64,000 nt of DNA from positions 72,208,035 through 72,272,034 of the forward strand of contig CM072515.1 in NCBI GenBank assembly GCA_036898135.1. The letters run 5' to 3'. Every line of letters begins with the position of its first letter. Position 1 is the first letter of the stretch. Under the pieces are notes generated by a model. It did no database searches. It was not told the DNA's origin and was given only the letters and a program-made list of their open reading frames with translations. This stretch comes from Oncomelania hupensis. Taxonomy: Eukaryota; Mollusca; Gastropoda; Littorinimorpha; Pomatiopsidae. A program made the translations under genes and the position numbers. Positions 1-11,527 of this stretch are shown here, one piece after another.

Positions 1-2
1 TG

Positions 3-1082
3 CTGACCAAGATTCACTCCAGCCACTTCGGGGTAGAAAAAAGCCTACAACGAGCGCGGCAAGTCCTCTTCTGGCCAAGAATGGCGACCGATATACAAGA
101 AACCGTCGCCAACTGCACGGTCTGCAATGAGAGACAAAAGGACAACTGTAAAGAGCCGATGCTGCCTCACGACATCCCCACACGACCCTGGCAGAAACTG
201 GCTACAGACCTATTCACATGGGATGGCAAGGAGTACCTGGTCACCGTAGACTTTTACAGCCGCTATTTTGAGGTGGACGAGATGACCAGCATCACGTCAG
301 CCGCAGTCATCAGAAAACTGTCGGCACATTTTAGCAGACACGGCATCCCCGAAACTTTGATCAGTGACAACGGGCCCCAGTTCGCGTCCGATGAATTCGC
401 CCGATTTTCCGCTACATGGGACTTCACCCACGTTACCTCTAGCCCCAGATACGCGCAATCCAATGGCCTGGCCGAAAAGACAGTACAGACCGTAAAAAAC
501 ATCTTGGACAAGGCCAAAGCCAGCAAGGGTTCCGCTCTACTCAGCATCCTCGAGTACCGCAACACACCAGTTGACGGCTTAGCGTCCCCAGCGCAGCTTT
601 TGATGGGTCGTCAGCTCCGGTCCGTTCTGCCAGCGACCGCGAACCAGTTACAGCCCAAGACCATCAACCCGCATGTCGTCACGGCTCGACGTCAGCGGTG
701 CCAGGCGGACCAGAAGAAATACTATGACCGCTCCAGCCGCCCACTTCCCCCTCTGAAGACTGGAGATGAGGTCTTCGTTCAGCTGACCCCAGGCGACACC
801 TGGAGACCGGCCCGAGTCACCGCCGCCGCTAAGACGCCGCGTTCGTACCACGTGCGAACTGACGATGGCAGCCTGTACCGTCGCAACCGGCGTTTCATCC
901 GAAAGCAGCCACGCCAGACTAAGATATTCCAGCCTGAGGTGGTCCAACAAGAAAAAGCCGAGCCCCCGCCACAAGCCGAGCCCCAAAGCACGGGACTTAA
1001 CCCCTACACCACCAGATACGGGAGACCCGTGAGAGCCCCACAGAGACTTAATTATACGCAAGGCTTTATGCAAGAAAAGTAA
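3..1082 (+). CDS. Ty3/gypsy (Mag-like) Pol C-terminus: integrase, 5' end off window
   Basis: C-terminal part of an LTR-retrotransposon polyprotein; integrase inserts the cDNA into the host genome. The frame is open from base 3, so the N-terminus lies outside the window; the first ATG is at 81. Upstream of it a zinc-binding H-H pair (IHSSHFG) precedes the C-x2-C pair CTVC. The catalytic triad is visible, numbering from the ATG: D43 in ATDLF, D96 in SDNGPQF and E132 in GLAEKTV, a D,35E spacing typical of integrases. The C-terminal part has SH3-like and basic segments (DGSLYRRNRR) and a Pro-rich tail ending in a stop at 1080. I see no frameshift, so this copy may be young. Reverse transcriptase, RNase H and Gag are not in the window. 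Mag-like assignment is from the general look of the C-terminus and is less certain than integrase itself. Confidence 0.93.
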   Translation: MTKIHSSHFGVEKSLQRARQVLFWPRMATDIQETVANCTVCNERQKDNCKEPMLPHDIPTRPWQKLATDLFTWDGKEYLVTVDFYSRYFEVDEMTSITSAAVIRKLSAHFSRHGIPETLISDNGPQFASDEFARFSATWDFTHVTSSPRYAQSNGLAEKTVQTVKNILDKAKASKGSALLSILEYRNTPVDGLASPAQLLMGRQLRSVLPATANQLQPKTINPHVVTARRQRCQADQKKYYDRSSRPLPPLKTGDEVFVQLTPGDTWRPARVTAAAKTPRSYHVRTDDGSLYRRNRRFIRKQPRQTKIFQPEVVQQEKAEPPPQAEPQSTGLNPYTTRYGRPVRAPQRLNYTQGFMQEK

Positions 1083-1510
1083 GCTGTCTATCAAGAACTT
1101 TATATTTCATTAACAAGAAGAAAGACAGTATTACTACTTTATTGATGGTAGTTTGCAGTTAATTTATATCACCAGTAGGACGCCATGGTCTCATTTTAAA
1201 AGGACAAAGTATGTAACATTTATACATGTTATGAGTTGCACAATAATATGGTAGTTTGTCACGCCATGTTCGATGGTGTTTGTGAACTGCCAAAACTTTC
1301 TAAGACAAACATATGTATCTGATTGCGATAATGTTTTATGAACGTAATTAATGGTGTGTTTATTTTTTTAAAATTTTCATTTGGTGTGTATGAATACGTG
1401 ATAGAGGATCTGATAATGGCTAAAATATGTTACGAGTAAGAACTTTCCATTTAATTAAAAATCAATGAATATGTGCATGTTTTTTAAATTTGTTTCTTTA
1501 ACTTTATAAC

Positions 1511-1518
1511 AAGGGAGA
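1511..1518 (+). other. Polypurine tract before 3' LTR
   Basis: AAGGGAGA lies immediately before the TG that opens the LTR, the expected place for the plus-strand primer of a Ty3/gypsy element. Confidence 0.6.
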
Positions 1519-1753
1519 TGTAATATTATGAACACTAGTCGATATTGATTTATGAAGATAATTAAGTAGTATGTAAAGTGATTTGTAATCACGTTGAGTT
1601 TGAATTGTGTGAACGTATGATGAGAGGTTGACTGGTATTTAAGCAAGGATGCCTGAGCTATGAGATTCATTCATGAGAATAAATAGAGAGAATTGAAAGA
1701 CAGTTTTCCCCGTCTTCTCTATTTCATTATATGCAGTTCTCGTCTTCTTTACA
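1519..1753 (+). mobile_element. 3' LTR of the Ty3/gypsy element
   Basis: The 235-bp segment starts TGTAA and ends TTACA, a perfect 5-bp terminal inverted repeat of the usual TG...CA form, directly after a polypurine tract and about 435 bp downstream of the integrase stop. It contains a TATA-like motif near 1636 and an AATAAA signal at 1678-1683. The bases after it (CGTTT) should be one copy of the target-site duplication; the partner lies off the window. The boundaries are inferred from these signals, because the 5' LTR is not available for comparison. Confidence 0.62.
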
Positions 1754-2414
1754 CGTTTGACTGTTTTATGTGTGTTTGTGGGTGTGTGTGTGTGTAGGGG
1801 GTGGGGGGAGGAGGGAGGTTAAAGGTGAGACAATCCAAAGGGGAGGGAGGGATAATGAGGGGCGAGGAAAAGAAATGGGGCATGATTAGGATGGAAGGTA
1901 GTGGACATGCTGGAGTAAGAGTTGTGGGTAGGGAGGCAGGGGAGGGGGAGAGGTAAAAGGGCATTAAAGGGAGAAAGTCGGAGAAGGCCTCGACCTCTTG
2001 TCCTCTTAGATTAGCATAAGTCAAAATATGTGACCCGCACATGGCACACGGACAACAGACGCGGCAAGGACTGTGTATGCAGGTAAGAAGTGGTGTGCCT
2101 GTAGTAAAGCCTGCCAAGGTGGGGGAAAAAAAGAAAGAAAGAAAATTCGCACTCGGTTGACTTGACGCATTCAGAACCATTTTTGGGGAAATTACTTTTT
2201 CCTAAACTTTACATTTTGTTGGAAAGTCCGTAACATATGTATGCAACGGGCCTGCGTGCCATGGATTATGTACATGTACATGTATGCTGTGTGTGCTAGT
2301 TTGGGTGTTTTGGAAGAGTTATGAAGTTTTTAGTTATATCACTGTATATATTTCATTTTCTTGATAGTGTTTTGATCGTGTGTGAGAATATTTGTGTGAG
2401 TGAATTGCGATGCC
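1754..2414. other. Low-complexity G/A-rich intergenic stretch
   Basis: The plus strand is strongly G/A-rich between about 1,780 and 1,990 and otherwise ordinary. No exon, RNA gene or element boundary is recognisable. Confidence 0.5.
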
Positions 2415-2480
<66 letters not shown>

Positions 2481-2570
2481 TTTAATAATAATAATAATAA
2501 TGATAATAATAATAATAATAATAACATTTAATTAAAAAAATAATAATGATAACAATAACAATAATAATAT

Positions 2571-2603
<33 letters not shown>

Positions 2604-2605
2604 GT

Positions 2606-2662
<57 letters not shown>

Positions 2663-2830
2663 GGATGCAGTATACGCGCTTTTCCCCAAAATCACCAATC
2701 AGCCTCAAAGCGCGGCGATCTGTACCAACATACAGGCTCACACACTTCACCCTATCACACCTACACACAACAAACACACATTCATCATTCAAACATGTGC
2801 ATTAGAAGACGGAAAGGAAATATAATTTTG
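2415..2830 (-). mobile_element. SINE family S2 copy with long (TTA)n tail
   Basis: The body at about 2,660-2,800 recurs at 29,105-29,255 (same strand) and 54,753-54,905 (opposite strand). In each case one end runs into an ATA/TTA trinucleotide array, which here is about 240 bp with small interruptions. The shared body and A/T-trinucleotide 3' tail fit a SINE or the 3' end of a LINE. I cannot see a tRNA head, so the origin is open. Confidence 0.55.
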
Positions 2831-2852
2831 TGTGTGTGTGTGAAATTTTAGT

Positions 2853-4165
2853 TAGTTATTCATTGCTTACGGGGTCAAGCGGGCTGCATAGAGCCGAATC
2901 AGGACCACAAAATCAAGACCACAACTTCGCTGAAAGAGGATTCAACCCTGATCCGCATAAAAGATCTGCCGAAACCACTCCAGTGGTAACACTGAACTTC
3001 GTCGTCTGAAGGCACTTAACCAGCCGGTCACTTTACAATAAAGGCACCCCATGAAGGTCACTGTAGATTGTTCTAACCTATAAAGGGAACAGTGAAAGCC
3101 CCAGTTGAAAACCTGTCTTGCCTTTGTAGGCATGACTAATTCACTGCGGCAACAGTTCCCCCCGTTGGAGTGCCGGGGGTTTCAGTATAAATAGTATCCC
3201 CACTTTCTGGAAATTTAGTGCTTTAAATTCCCACTGTCGCTGTCTTCATCATTTGCTCTTTCCCATTCCTGATCTGTCCTATCACTCTGCTATACTTTCT
3301 TCTTCTTCGCTAGATCAATGACCTACCTTTTTTCTTGAAAACTCTTCCTGGACAAGACTCCTTGTTTGTGTATGAGGTCTGTTGGATCAGCTTGGGAGTG
3401 TTGGACGCTTTCTGCCGGGTGGTCACTAGGGCTTCCTATGATTGTATTATTTCGCACTATAGGCATTTTATATGTATGTGTTTTGTTGATGATTTATAAT
3501 GATGGTTGTATTCTATTTTGTTTTTGTAACCGGGGTGTTCGCGTAGTTGAGGTCAACCCTCAGCCGTCCCCCGCATGGGATGTCTTTATTGTAAAGTGAC
3601 TGGCCGGAGGAGGGCATTCAATTTTCCCACTAGGGTTGTTTCGGCAGATCTTTTATGCGGATCGGGGGTTGTCCGGTCCTGATTTGGCTCGGAAGAGTCC
3701 GCTGGACCTAAAGCAACAATAAATCAATCAATCAAACCCCATGAAGGGGACGCTGAGGCTATAATCTAATTTATCGAACCCCCATTTATAAAAACAAAAT
3801 AGAATACAAACATCATTATAAAATATCAACAAAACGCATACATATAAAATGCCTACATTGCCAAATAATAACATCACAGGAAGCCCCAGTGACCACGTGG
3901 CAGAAAGTGTCCCAATAATATTCCCAAGCTGATCCAACAGACCTCATACAAAAATGAGGAGTTTTGTCCCGGAAGAGTTTTCAAGAAAAAAAGGTAGATG
4001 ATTGGTCTAGCGAAGAAGATAGTATAGTTAGACTGATAGAACAGAATAGGAATGAGAAAGAACACAGGAGAAAGACAGCGACAGTGGGAATTTAAAGCAT
4101 TAAATTTCGAGAACTGGGGATACTATTTATACTGAAAGCCCCGGCACCCCCACGGAGGAGTGAAA
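2853..4165 (-). mobile_element. R-family retroposon R1, older copy split by R2
   Basis: Minus-strand copy of the unnamed R family in two pieces: its 3' half at 2,853-3,057 and its 5' half at 3,736-4,165. They become continuous when R2 and one copy of the 12-bp duplication ACCCCATGAAGG (3,046-3,057 and 3,736-3,747) are removed. Its 3' tail differs from younger copies and resembles that of R5 (ending in a GCAATGAATAACTAAC-like motif on its own strand). No conserved coding sequence is seen. Confidence 0.8.
3058..3735 (+). mobile_element. R-family retroposon R2, longest copy
   Basis: 678-bp insertion inside R1, flanked by the perfect 12-bp duplication ACCCCATGAAGG. It starts TCACTGTAGATTG, has a GC-rich box CCCCGTTGG at about 3,160 followed by TTTCAGTATAAATAG, and ends GGACCTAAAGCAACAAT plus an (AATC)n tail. 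The 3' short-repeat tail with a variable-length target duplication is the signature of target-primed reverse transcription. No long reading frame is shared between copies, so it is probably non-autonomous. I do not recognise it as a named family. Confidence 0.82.
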
Positions 4166-4445
4166 TTTTAGATTGACTGCATCTAAATAATACAACTGTT
4201 GAAGGTCTTATATATCTGATGCCTTCATTTGCTAATTATACTTTCCGGTGTCACGTTCCATATGCATGTTTGTAATTTCCTTCACATGTCGAATGTCTAT
4301 TTGTAAACGAGATCAATAAATCTTTATCTTGCAGTATCATAAACTATAACAAAAGCTTTGTAATGGTTACTATATCCCCTAGTTGTGATGGTAATATTTG
4401 TACTGTATTTAGAAGAAGTGTCGTTAAAAGGGTTTGCAATGTATA

Positions 4446-5237
4446 CAGTGGAACCTCCGGTATCCGGCTCTCTGGTATACGACTCCCTCCGTTATGTGAC
4501 CTGAAAACTTCTGACGGATTCACTTCCAATAATAAATGACCTCTGGTATGCGACAACCTCGTTTATGCGACCAGCGACCGTGTCTTAAGCCCTTTATACG
4601 ACCGTCTTAGGGCAATTTAAAAGAGATATCAGTTAATTTCCTGTCTGTACCTTTCGTTTTTTCTCTCATGTTAGTGTACGCCTGCTGTTGTCTGCTATTT
4701 CCGGTTCGCAAATAAGGGACATTACTCACCTACACTGGCTGTCAAAATGGCGTCGCGCAAGAGGAACGTTTTGAGTTTGGCAGAGAGAATGAAAGTGATT
4801 GAAAGAAGTGAAAATGGGGAGAGTTGTTTGTCTATTGCAAGAAGTTTAGACGTTGGGAAGACCCAAATTCAGCTCATCATAAAGGATAAGGAATCTGTGA
4901 AACTACGATGGGAGAGTGGAGAAAGTGGCGAAAAGGGAAACATCGAAACTGAGAGCTTCTGCACTGACAGACTTGGATGAACGCGTCTGGCAGTGGTTCG
5001 ACTGTTTTCTATTTGTGAAGTTGTGAATAAAAGACAAAGCTAAAAATGAAACATGTTTTACACTTTCCTTTGTCAGAGAATACATGCTGGTGAGTGTGAA
5101 AATTATGACTACATACCCCTCCGAGCCCCACCCTCCTCCCCCCTCCACCCCACCCTTTGTTTCCGGTATAAGACCACCTCTATTATAAGACCGTTTTTTC
5201 TCAGATTTTGGACGGTCGTATACCGGAGGTTCCACTG
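4446..5237 (+). mobile_element. Tigger/pogo-like DNA transposon, internally deleted
   Basis: The element begins CAGTGGAACCTCCGG and ends with its reverse complement CCGGAGGTTCCACTG. Both ends are flanked by TA (4,444-4,445 and 5,238-5,239), the target duplication used by the Tc1/mariner/pogo superfamily. The terminal inverted repeat extends about 20 bp with few mismatches. Inside is an N-terminal transposase fragment. At 792 bp it is far shorter than an autonomous Tigger (about 2.5 kb), so the catalytic DDE domain is deleted. Confidence 0.88.
4747..4980 (+). pseudogene. Tigger/pogo transposase N-terminal fragment (CENP-B-type HTH)
   Basis: The 77-residue frame starts MASRKRNVLSLAERMKVIE and carries the helix-turn-helix segment of Tigger/CENP-B-like transposases (ENGESCLSIARSLDVGKTQI), which binds the transposon ends. 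Around 4,935 the frame shifts: the adjacent frame continues with LTDLDERVWQWF, which resembles the second DNA-binding region of the family. The DDE catalytic core is absent because the element is internally deleted. It cannot encode an active transposase. Confidence 0.82.
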
Positions 5238-5285
5238 TATTACCTAGCCCTACGTCTTCTTCTTGTACTTCTTGTTCTTGTTCTT

Positions 5286-5528
5286 AGTTCTTCTTCTTCT
5301 TCTTCTTCTTCTTCTTCTGTTGCTTCTTCTTACGTCTTCTTCTTGTACTTCTTGTTCTTGTTCTTAGTTCTTCTTCTTCTTCTTCTTCTTCTTCTTCTTC
5401 TTCTTCTTCTGTTGCTTCTTCTTCTTCTTTCTCCCTTCTTGTTCTTCGTTGTTGTTGTTTTTGTTGTTGTTGTTCTTCTTCTTCTTCTTGTTCTTCTTTA
5501 TCTTCTTCTTCTTCCTCCTCTTCTTCTT
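5286..5528 (+). repeat. (TTC)n-rich microsatellite
   Basis: An imperfect TTC/TTG array of about 240 bp that contains a near-duplicate of the motif CTTCTTGTACTTCTTGTTC. Open frames across it are Ser/Leu or Glu/Lys runs caused by the repeat. Confidence 0.9.
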
Positions 5529-5539
5529 GTGTGCATTTA

Positions 5540-6504
5540 ACCTGACTGTTTGTGACATGGAATTCCGGCGCCCTACAAGACAACATCACCTCAGAAATAT
5601 TTAAACAATGGAAAATAGTTACACAGACAGAGGGCTAAAGGAAAGATGGCGTTCGAGAATTACGAACGTAGCCTATTTATTTATTACAGGCAATTTGAGA
5701 TAGCGCTTACATCCAACAGCCCTATGCGCTTTACAATGATACTACACTCAACAGACTCACAACGCAGTTTATAAGACATAGTTGTTTATAAAACCAAGAG
5801 CAAGCGCGCACACACACACGCACACATACAAACACACAAACGCGCGCCTTCCCAACGATTCACTAAATCAGTTTAAAAAGCTGGACATTGTTACGTTTGC
5901 GACGCGCACGATAGTACGTGTAAGACGCGCACGATAGATCCGATCGTTTTGTTTTGCAAAGTATTCAATAACGGATTGTATTTACGTTTGGTTTGATTTT
6001 GCGTTGTTGTTAGAAGAAGCTTGGTATAATTTTCGTTGGTCGATATTACTGGAGAATTCACTAGAGTTGCTTGTTTACTATCGATCGAATCTTCGCGAAA
6101 AATGTAGATAGCTGAGAAAATTCTTGGACAGTAAAGAAAGTTGTATGACGTAAGACAGTGATGACGAAGTCTATTTTGACTGGTTGTAATGTGTCACGCT
6201 GGAACATTCTGACGTTATCTGGAGTGTAGGAAAAAAACAAACTATATAATTGATGCACTGTGTAGAGAACAGAGAGAAAGTAAAAAGGAATTGAGCGATT
6301 TTATACAGTTGTTGATGTACGCTGAATAAAGTTGGAAAACCTCATACGACGACTCCGGCCTTGTTGCTGAGTGAACAGGTTACGTGGATAAACGAATCTG
6401 AGTTACACTTATCAGGATTCAAGCATTGGGGCTGAATCAACTACTGATTTTTAAAAAAAATCAACACCAACATCCAGTGTAACAGACAGACAATGCTCGT
6501 GTAA
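5540..6504. other. Intergenic stretch, possible SINE tail remnant
   Basis: No gene is recognised. At about 5,680-5,750 a TTATTTATTACAG...TAGCGCTTA motif followed by GCGCTTTACAAT resembles the minus-strand 3' ends of SINEs seen near 6,530 and 50,410. The rest is AT-rich unique-looking sequence. Confidence 0.4.
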
Positions 6505-6775
6505 TTATTTATCTATTTATTTAGTCGTCATTATATAGCGCGTTTCAAGCTCCAGAGTGGCTCAAAGCGCTGGCCGATATGGGGAATCTAATTCAAGCTG
6601 CCCGTGGCGCTCACTCGCAGCCTGAGGTGCATTGTCTGACACCCAGACGACTGAGCACAATCCTTGGAGACTGGGAATGAAGGAGAAAAGACTTGTAGTG
6701 CTTGCTGGGTGTATTTGCGATAGAATGCGTGTGTTCACAGACTAGACCTTGGTTTATACTCTCATCCGAAGGAGA
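6505..6775 (-). mobile_element. SINE family S1 copy, 5'-truncated
   Basis: Reverse complement of the body of the tRNA-headed SINE at 11,036. It shares CTCCTTCGGATGAGAGTATA (as its complement near 6,760), the block CGGGCGAGTG...CCCAGCA in diverged form, and the AAGCGCTATATAA-like 3' end. The tRNA head is missing. Confidence 0.72.
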
Positions 6776-7186
6776 AAGAAAAAAGTGCATAACAGAGTTT
6801 CTTACACTGAATAGTCCACTACAAATTCACAAATAGTAACGCTAATATATTAGTAAAACACGCAAATGAATACAATGAGCAAAGCCTCGACGAAGTCTTG
6901 AAAGCAACGGCAACAATGAGACAGTAAATTATGTGACCGTAGCCCCGATAAAAATCTTGACTTGTAAAACCCGCCCCTGGATTTAAAATGTGCTTCGCTA
7001 GATCTTGAAGACCATAGTGTGAACAACTTATTTAACATTATTGTAATACTGATAGCCTGCTTCGCCTGTCTATCGCCTGTCTATGGCAAGTAAGTAAATG
7101 CGGAAGATTGGGGAGAGTGAGGTAGGGGGCTTGAGGGACTAGAGGGACAGGGGAAAGGCGCAGAGTAGACCGAGGACTATGAACAC

Positions 7187-8852
7187 AAGTGCTTATGAAG
7201 CGCCATTTGTAAATTAAATGGTTATTGTCATTATATCTATAGAACATACATTTTACCTGTATAAAAGATATGGTATAATTATAAAATGAATTATATACCT
7301 ATAAAATACATTCTATAGCAATACAACACTTTTTATAGCTATAAAGCAACATTTTTATAGCTACAGACTACATTTTACGATATACAAGAGATCATACACG
7401 AATCGTCACGCCGTTTGTAAATATTAAACACACAAAAAAAACTATTTTATTTATAAACAAAACATTTTATAAGTAACCAATTCATTTTATCTATAAACAA
7501 AACATTTTATAAGTAACCAATTCATTTTACCTATAAACAAGTCATTGTATCTATAAACAAGTCATTTTATAGCAAAAACGATCTATAAAACTTCCTTTTA
7601 TCTGTAAACACTTCATTTTATAGCAACAACGAGCACTTATATCTATAGAATACATTTTATAACACGTACAATGAATTGTACCTGTAAAATGCATTCGCGA
7701 CAATTATTTTACAGTCGGCCCCTTACAATAATTTTATACTCACTTTCTCATTGTATAACTGCTTCTCTCCCTTCGATTATTTTTATTTTGTAACGTTCTA
7801 AGTGACCCAAAGTTGCTATGCGGTGCGCAAAGATGGCTGACGGTGGTTTTTTTTCGTTGTTTTTTTTTTAAATTAAAATTTACGTCCCCGGATTCATTAA
7901 GCGTATAGGGGACGATTGGTTAATAGGTACATTCAACCAATTCAACGAAAAAAAGGCCCCCCCCCCCCCTCCCTACCTCCTGCACGTATGGCTGGGCTCT
8001 CGCCTTTTCATGTGGAAGTGACGTTGCATAAGCTAAATTTAGATAGCTAAGGCGCGTGTAGGGAATTCCCGCTAGGCCTATATCGACTTACCGCGATGTC
8101 AACAATCTCCAAGGTAACAGTTACGATGGAAGCTGGTTTGCCTTCGTGCTTATCGATAGTTTTTAAAGACGACCAAAAAATAATTGGAACAGTCGAGACT
8201 GACAATGATGTCGCTGATGTTTTATCAGCATTTCACTAGTATGGTCCTCGCCAATTTATATAGTACACTAGTATGGTCCTTGCCATTGTTTGTAGTAGAC
8301 TTTAATGGTCTTTACCATGTTGAGTCGCTTAGAAGTTTACAAGTAGTCTACACGAGGATGGAGTTGCTTCCCTGGGATCAGCAATTCGAAAGTCAGTATA
8401 AAATTAATGTCATGCGCCGAATGTAAAATAATGCTCCGAATGCATTCTTCAGGTAAAATGCATTGTATATATTATAACATTTATTTTATAGATATACAAG
8501 CTCTTTGTTGTTATAAAATGAATTGTTTACCTATAAAATGAATTGTTTATGTATAAAATGTAGTGTTTAGAGATAAAATGAAGTGTTTAGAGATAAAATA
8601 GTTTTTCGGAATAATATTTACAAACGGCGTGATGATCGCGTATGATTTCTCTTGTATTTATTGTAAAATGTAGTCTGTAGTTATAAAAATGTTGTTTTTA
8701 GCTATAAAAAGTGTTGTATTGCTATTGAATGTATTTTATAGACATAGAATTCATTTTATAAGTATACAATATGTTTTATACAGGTAAAATTTATGTTCTA
8801 TAGATATAATGACAATAATGATTTAATTTACAAATGGCGCCTCATAAGTGCT
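7187..8852. mobile_element. Large inverted-repeat (foldback-type) element
   Basis: Two long arms face each other: left about 7,187-7,697 and right about 8,436-8,852. The outer ends are TGCTTATGAAGCGCC (left) and GGCGCCTCATAAGTG (right), reverse complements with a few mismatches, and matching continues almost to the inner ends (CAATGAATTG...TGCATTCG opposite CGAATGCATT...CAATG...). Both arms are AT-rich and built from short subunits such as CTATAAAATGAATT; the left arm has a 40-bp subunit twice near 7,450-7,535. The roughly 740-bp spacer shows no transposase. Such architecture fits a foldback or long-TIR DNA transposon that is non-autonomous. No clear target duplication is seen. The superfamily is unknown. 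Confidence 0.75.
8234..8329 (+). repeat. 32-bp minisatellite, three units
   Basis: Units start at 8,234, 8,266 and about 8,298. The first two share CACTAGTATGGTCCTYGCCA; the third is more diverged (ACTTTAATGGTCTTTACCA). They lie in the spacer of the inverted-repeat element. Confidence 0.7.
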
Positions 8853-8886
8853 GGACCCTAACGGGTGGAGAGTTTCCCTCGCGTGC

Positions 8887-8887
<1 letters not shown>

Positions 8888-8922
<35 letters not shown>

Positions 8923-8924
8923 TC
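8888..8924 (+). repeat. (CT)n(CA)n microsatellite
   Basis: A compound dinucleotide array just outside the right arm of the inverted-repeat element. Confidence 0.9.
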
Positions 8925-8942
8925 TAACTAACTTACTAAATC

Positions 8943-9240
8943 CCTATCCTATCCTATCCTGTCCCGTAACCCGGAGGTCGTAGGGGCATCACAGATGATC
9001 GCTTAACCAGCATACTCCATCTTTCTCTGTCCTCAGCAGCCCTGATGGCTTCGCTCAGTGTCAAACCAGTCCATTCTCGAATGTTGTCCTCCCACATCCT
9101 TTTCGGTCTCCCTCTTCTTCTACCTCCTTGCACTGTGCCTTGCAGAATGGTCTTTGCAAGGCCTGATGATCTAGTGACGTGGCCATACCATCGGAGTTTC
9201 AGTTTCTTCACCACTGTGAGCAGGTCATCATATTGTCCAA
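8943..9240 (-). mobile_element. RTE-like LINE copy C1, 3' end only
   Basis: Minus-strand 3' fragment of a LINE whose other copies are at 21,962, 25,060, 47,588, 48,498 and 52,733. Its reading frame (8,954-9,214) carries the family's C-terminal tail with LRWYGHVTRSSGLAK, GGRRRGRPK and WEDNIREWTGLTLSEA, and stops just before a (GGATA)n tail. Reverse transcriptase and endonuclease are lost by 5' truncation, which ends at about 9,240. Short-repeat tails and severe 5' truncation are typical of RTE-type LINEs; the clade call is inference. Confidence 0.85.
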
Positions 9241-9596
9241 CTAATACCGAGTTTCAAAGAAATCCGTTCATTAGTTTCTGAGAAAGCCATGATCCATGGT
9301 GCCTGAATCAATATGGCTGAAGCCTTAGCACAGATCTGGATAAGTCCGGGAGTGACATGCTTACAGCCTACTTGATATGTATAATTATTAATGTGGAGCT
9401 AAGAAAAACACCAATATCAAGCGATATTACTGTCTCAAACGAGAAGTTCGTTGTCTCAGATAGTTTGGATAAAGTAGAGTGAGAGAGTGGATGATATAGT
9501 GGAAGTGAATAGGGATGGATGAACGGCGGAAGGATAATTTCATTACCTTACATTGCAGCCGCCCTTATACCCCCTCTCCCTCTGTACCTAGGGTGG

Positions 9597-9638
<42 letters not shown>

Positions 9639-10099
9639 GAGGGGGGGGGGCAAATGTATCTTTTTGCTCCTGCTCCCAACCCACCTCCCACCCTTCAACT
9701 TTTCGGACGATGACAAAAATAAAAAATATAAAGAGCGAGACTGTAAGGCTTGACATTTATCTTCTTTTTTTTATGCCGTCGTCTGTTCATCTGTTGTTGT
9801 AGGCGATGCAGCATTCAAAGCACTGTGAATTTGGAAAGGATTTGTGGCTCTTGAGGGCTCAAAGGTACATTTCTCTTGTTCTTTCTTCCCCTCCCTCCTC
9901 CACCCGCCCCTTGATAATAAAGTCGTATTGGAATAAAACTCGTACCTTACAAAAATGTTCTGATGTAAAAACAGCTTGAAGATAAAGCTTGACTTAGAAA
10001 GTTGTTTTACATCGTAGTACTACTGTATTCTATTTTTGTATTATTTTCTATTAAATTTAAGGTTGAGGTATTATTAGTTCACTATGCCATCAGTCTCTT

Positions 10100-10101
<2 letters not shown>
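9241..10101. other. Intergenic DNA with a (GA)n array
   Basis: A (GA)n(G)n array lies at about 9,600-9,650. The stretch near 9,241-9,300 (CCGTTCATTAGTTTCTGAGAAAG) looks like an old dispersed repeat, but I cannot match it to another place in this window. No gene is recognised. Confidence 0.4.
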
Positions 10102-10386
<285 letters not shown>

Positions 10387-10444
10387 ACCTTTCACCTTTC
10401 AAAAGATCTGACAACCGCAAATGCTCACCGCTGAACCGAGATTC

Positions 10445-11035
10445 GCCTCGCGATCGCTGAGTACCTCTCACAAAAGTAGATCTACTAGTGGAGAGAGGCA
10501 AACGTACGGGTCGGCGAGACTCAGCTAAGCAGTGTGCCCACCACTTTGGCACTTGGCGTTGCGGTAACCCGTAAAATTGTCCCAGGTGGTGTGAGGCTAC
10601 TACATGTTTTATCAGGATGTATAGAATTATGTAGTTTTACAACTGCCAATGCTTGGCTGTCCAACTACTGCATGATTGAATGCATGTAAGCTATAACAAC
10701 GTTTTATCCCTTCCAGCTCCCTTCACCATTTCTCTTATTAGTTCCCCGCGAATCTGTTGTGTAATGCTCTGGAACTATAATTGTTCTTGGGTTTTGTTCG
10801 CCGTCCTTCCGCGCGGCGTCCGTCCGAAAGTGATATTTATGCACTTTTCTCTGAAACTAATGGTCGGATTTGTTTGTAACTTGGTATTTAGTTAGGAAAT
10901 AGTGAAACCTACCAGATGACACCCAAAAAAAAAAAAAAAAAAGTTTGCATATCGGGTGACGTCATCATGGTGACGTCATAGTTTATAGTGTTTGGTTTGT
11001 TTTCTCCCAAACTACTGGAGGGATTTAGTTCAAGT
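10445..11035. other. Intergenic stretch, possible old repeat
   Basis: Contains a 17-18 base A run at about 10,925 and a CGTCATCATGGTGACGTCA palindrome-like motif near 10,960. No gene or recognised element. Confidence 0.35.
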
Positions 11036-11446
11036 TGGTGGTGGTCTAATGGTAGTGCTTTGGCTTGCGGATCTGAACGTCCCGGGTTCGAGCCCTGTGT
11101 TGTGTCCCTGGGAAAGACACTTTACTCCCGTTTCCTACTCCTTCGGATGAGAGTATAAACCGAGGTCTAGTCTGTGTGTCGCATACATTCCATCATAACG
11201 GACTTTAAAGATCCTGACGCTCATGTCCTAGACGGGTGAGTGCCGGAAACAAGAACACACCCAGCATGCACTTGGTCCTTCTCCCACATCCCTGGCTGCC
11301 CAGGATCGTGCTCAGTTGTCCGGGCGTCAGACCATGCGCCCAAAGGCTGAGGATGGGCGTCTCGGGCGGTTTGAGTTAGATCCTGTATCGGCCAGCGCCT
11401 AGAGCCTGGTCAAGTACGGCGAGATAAGTGCCCTATATAAATCCTC

Positions 11447-11527
<81 letters not shown>

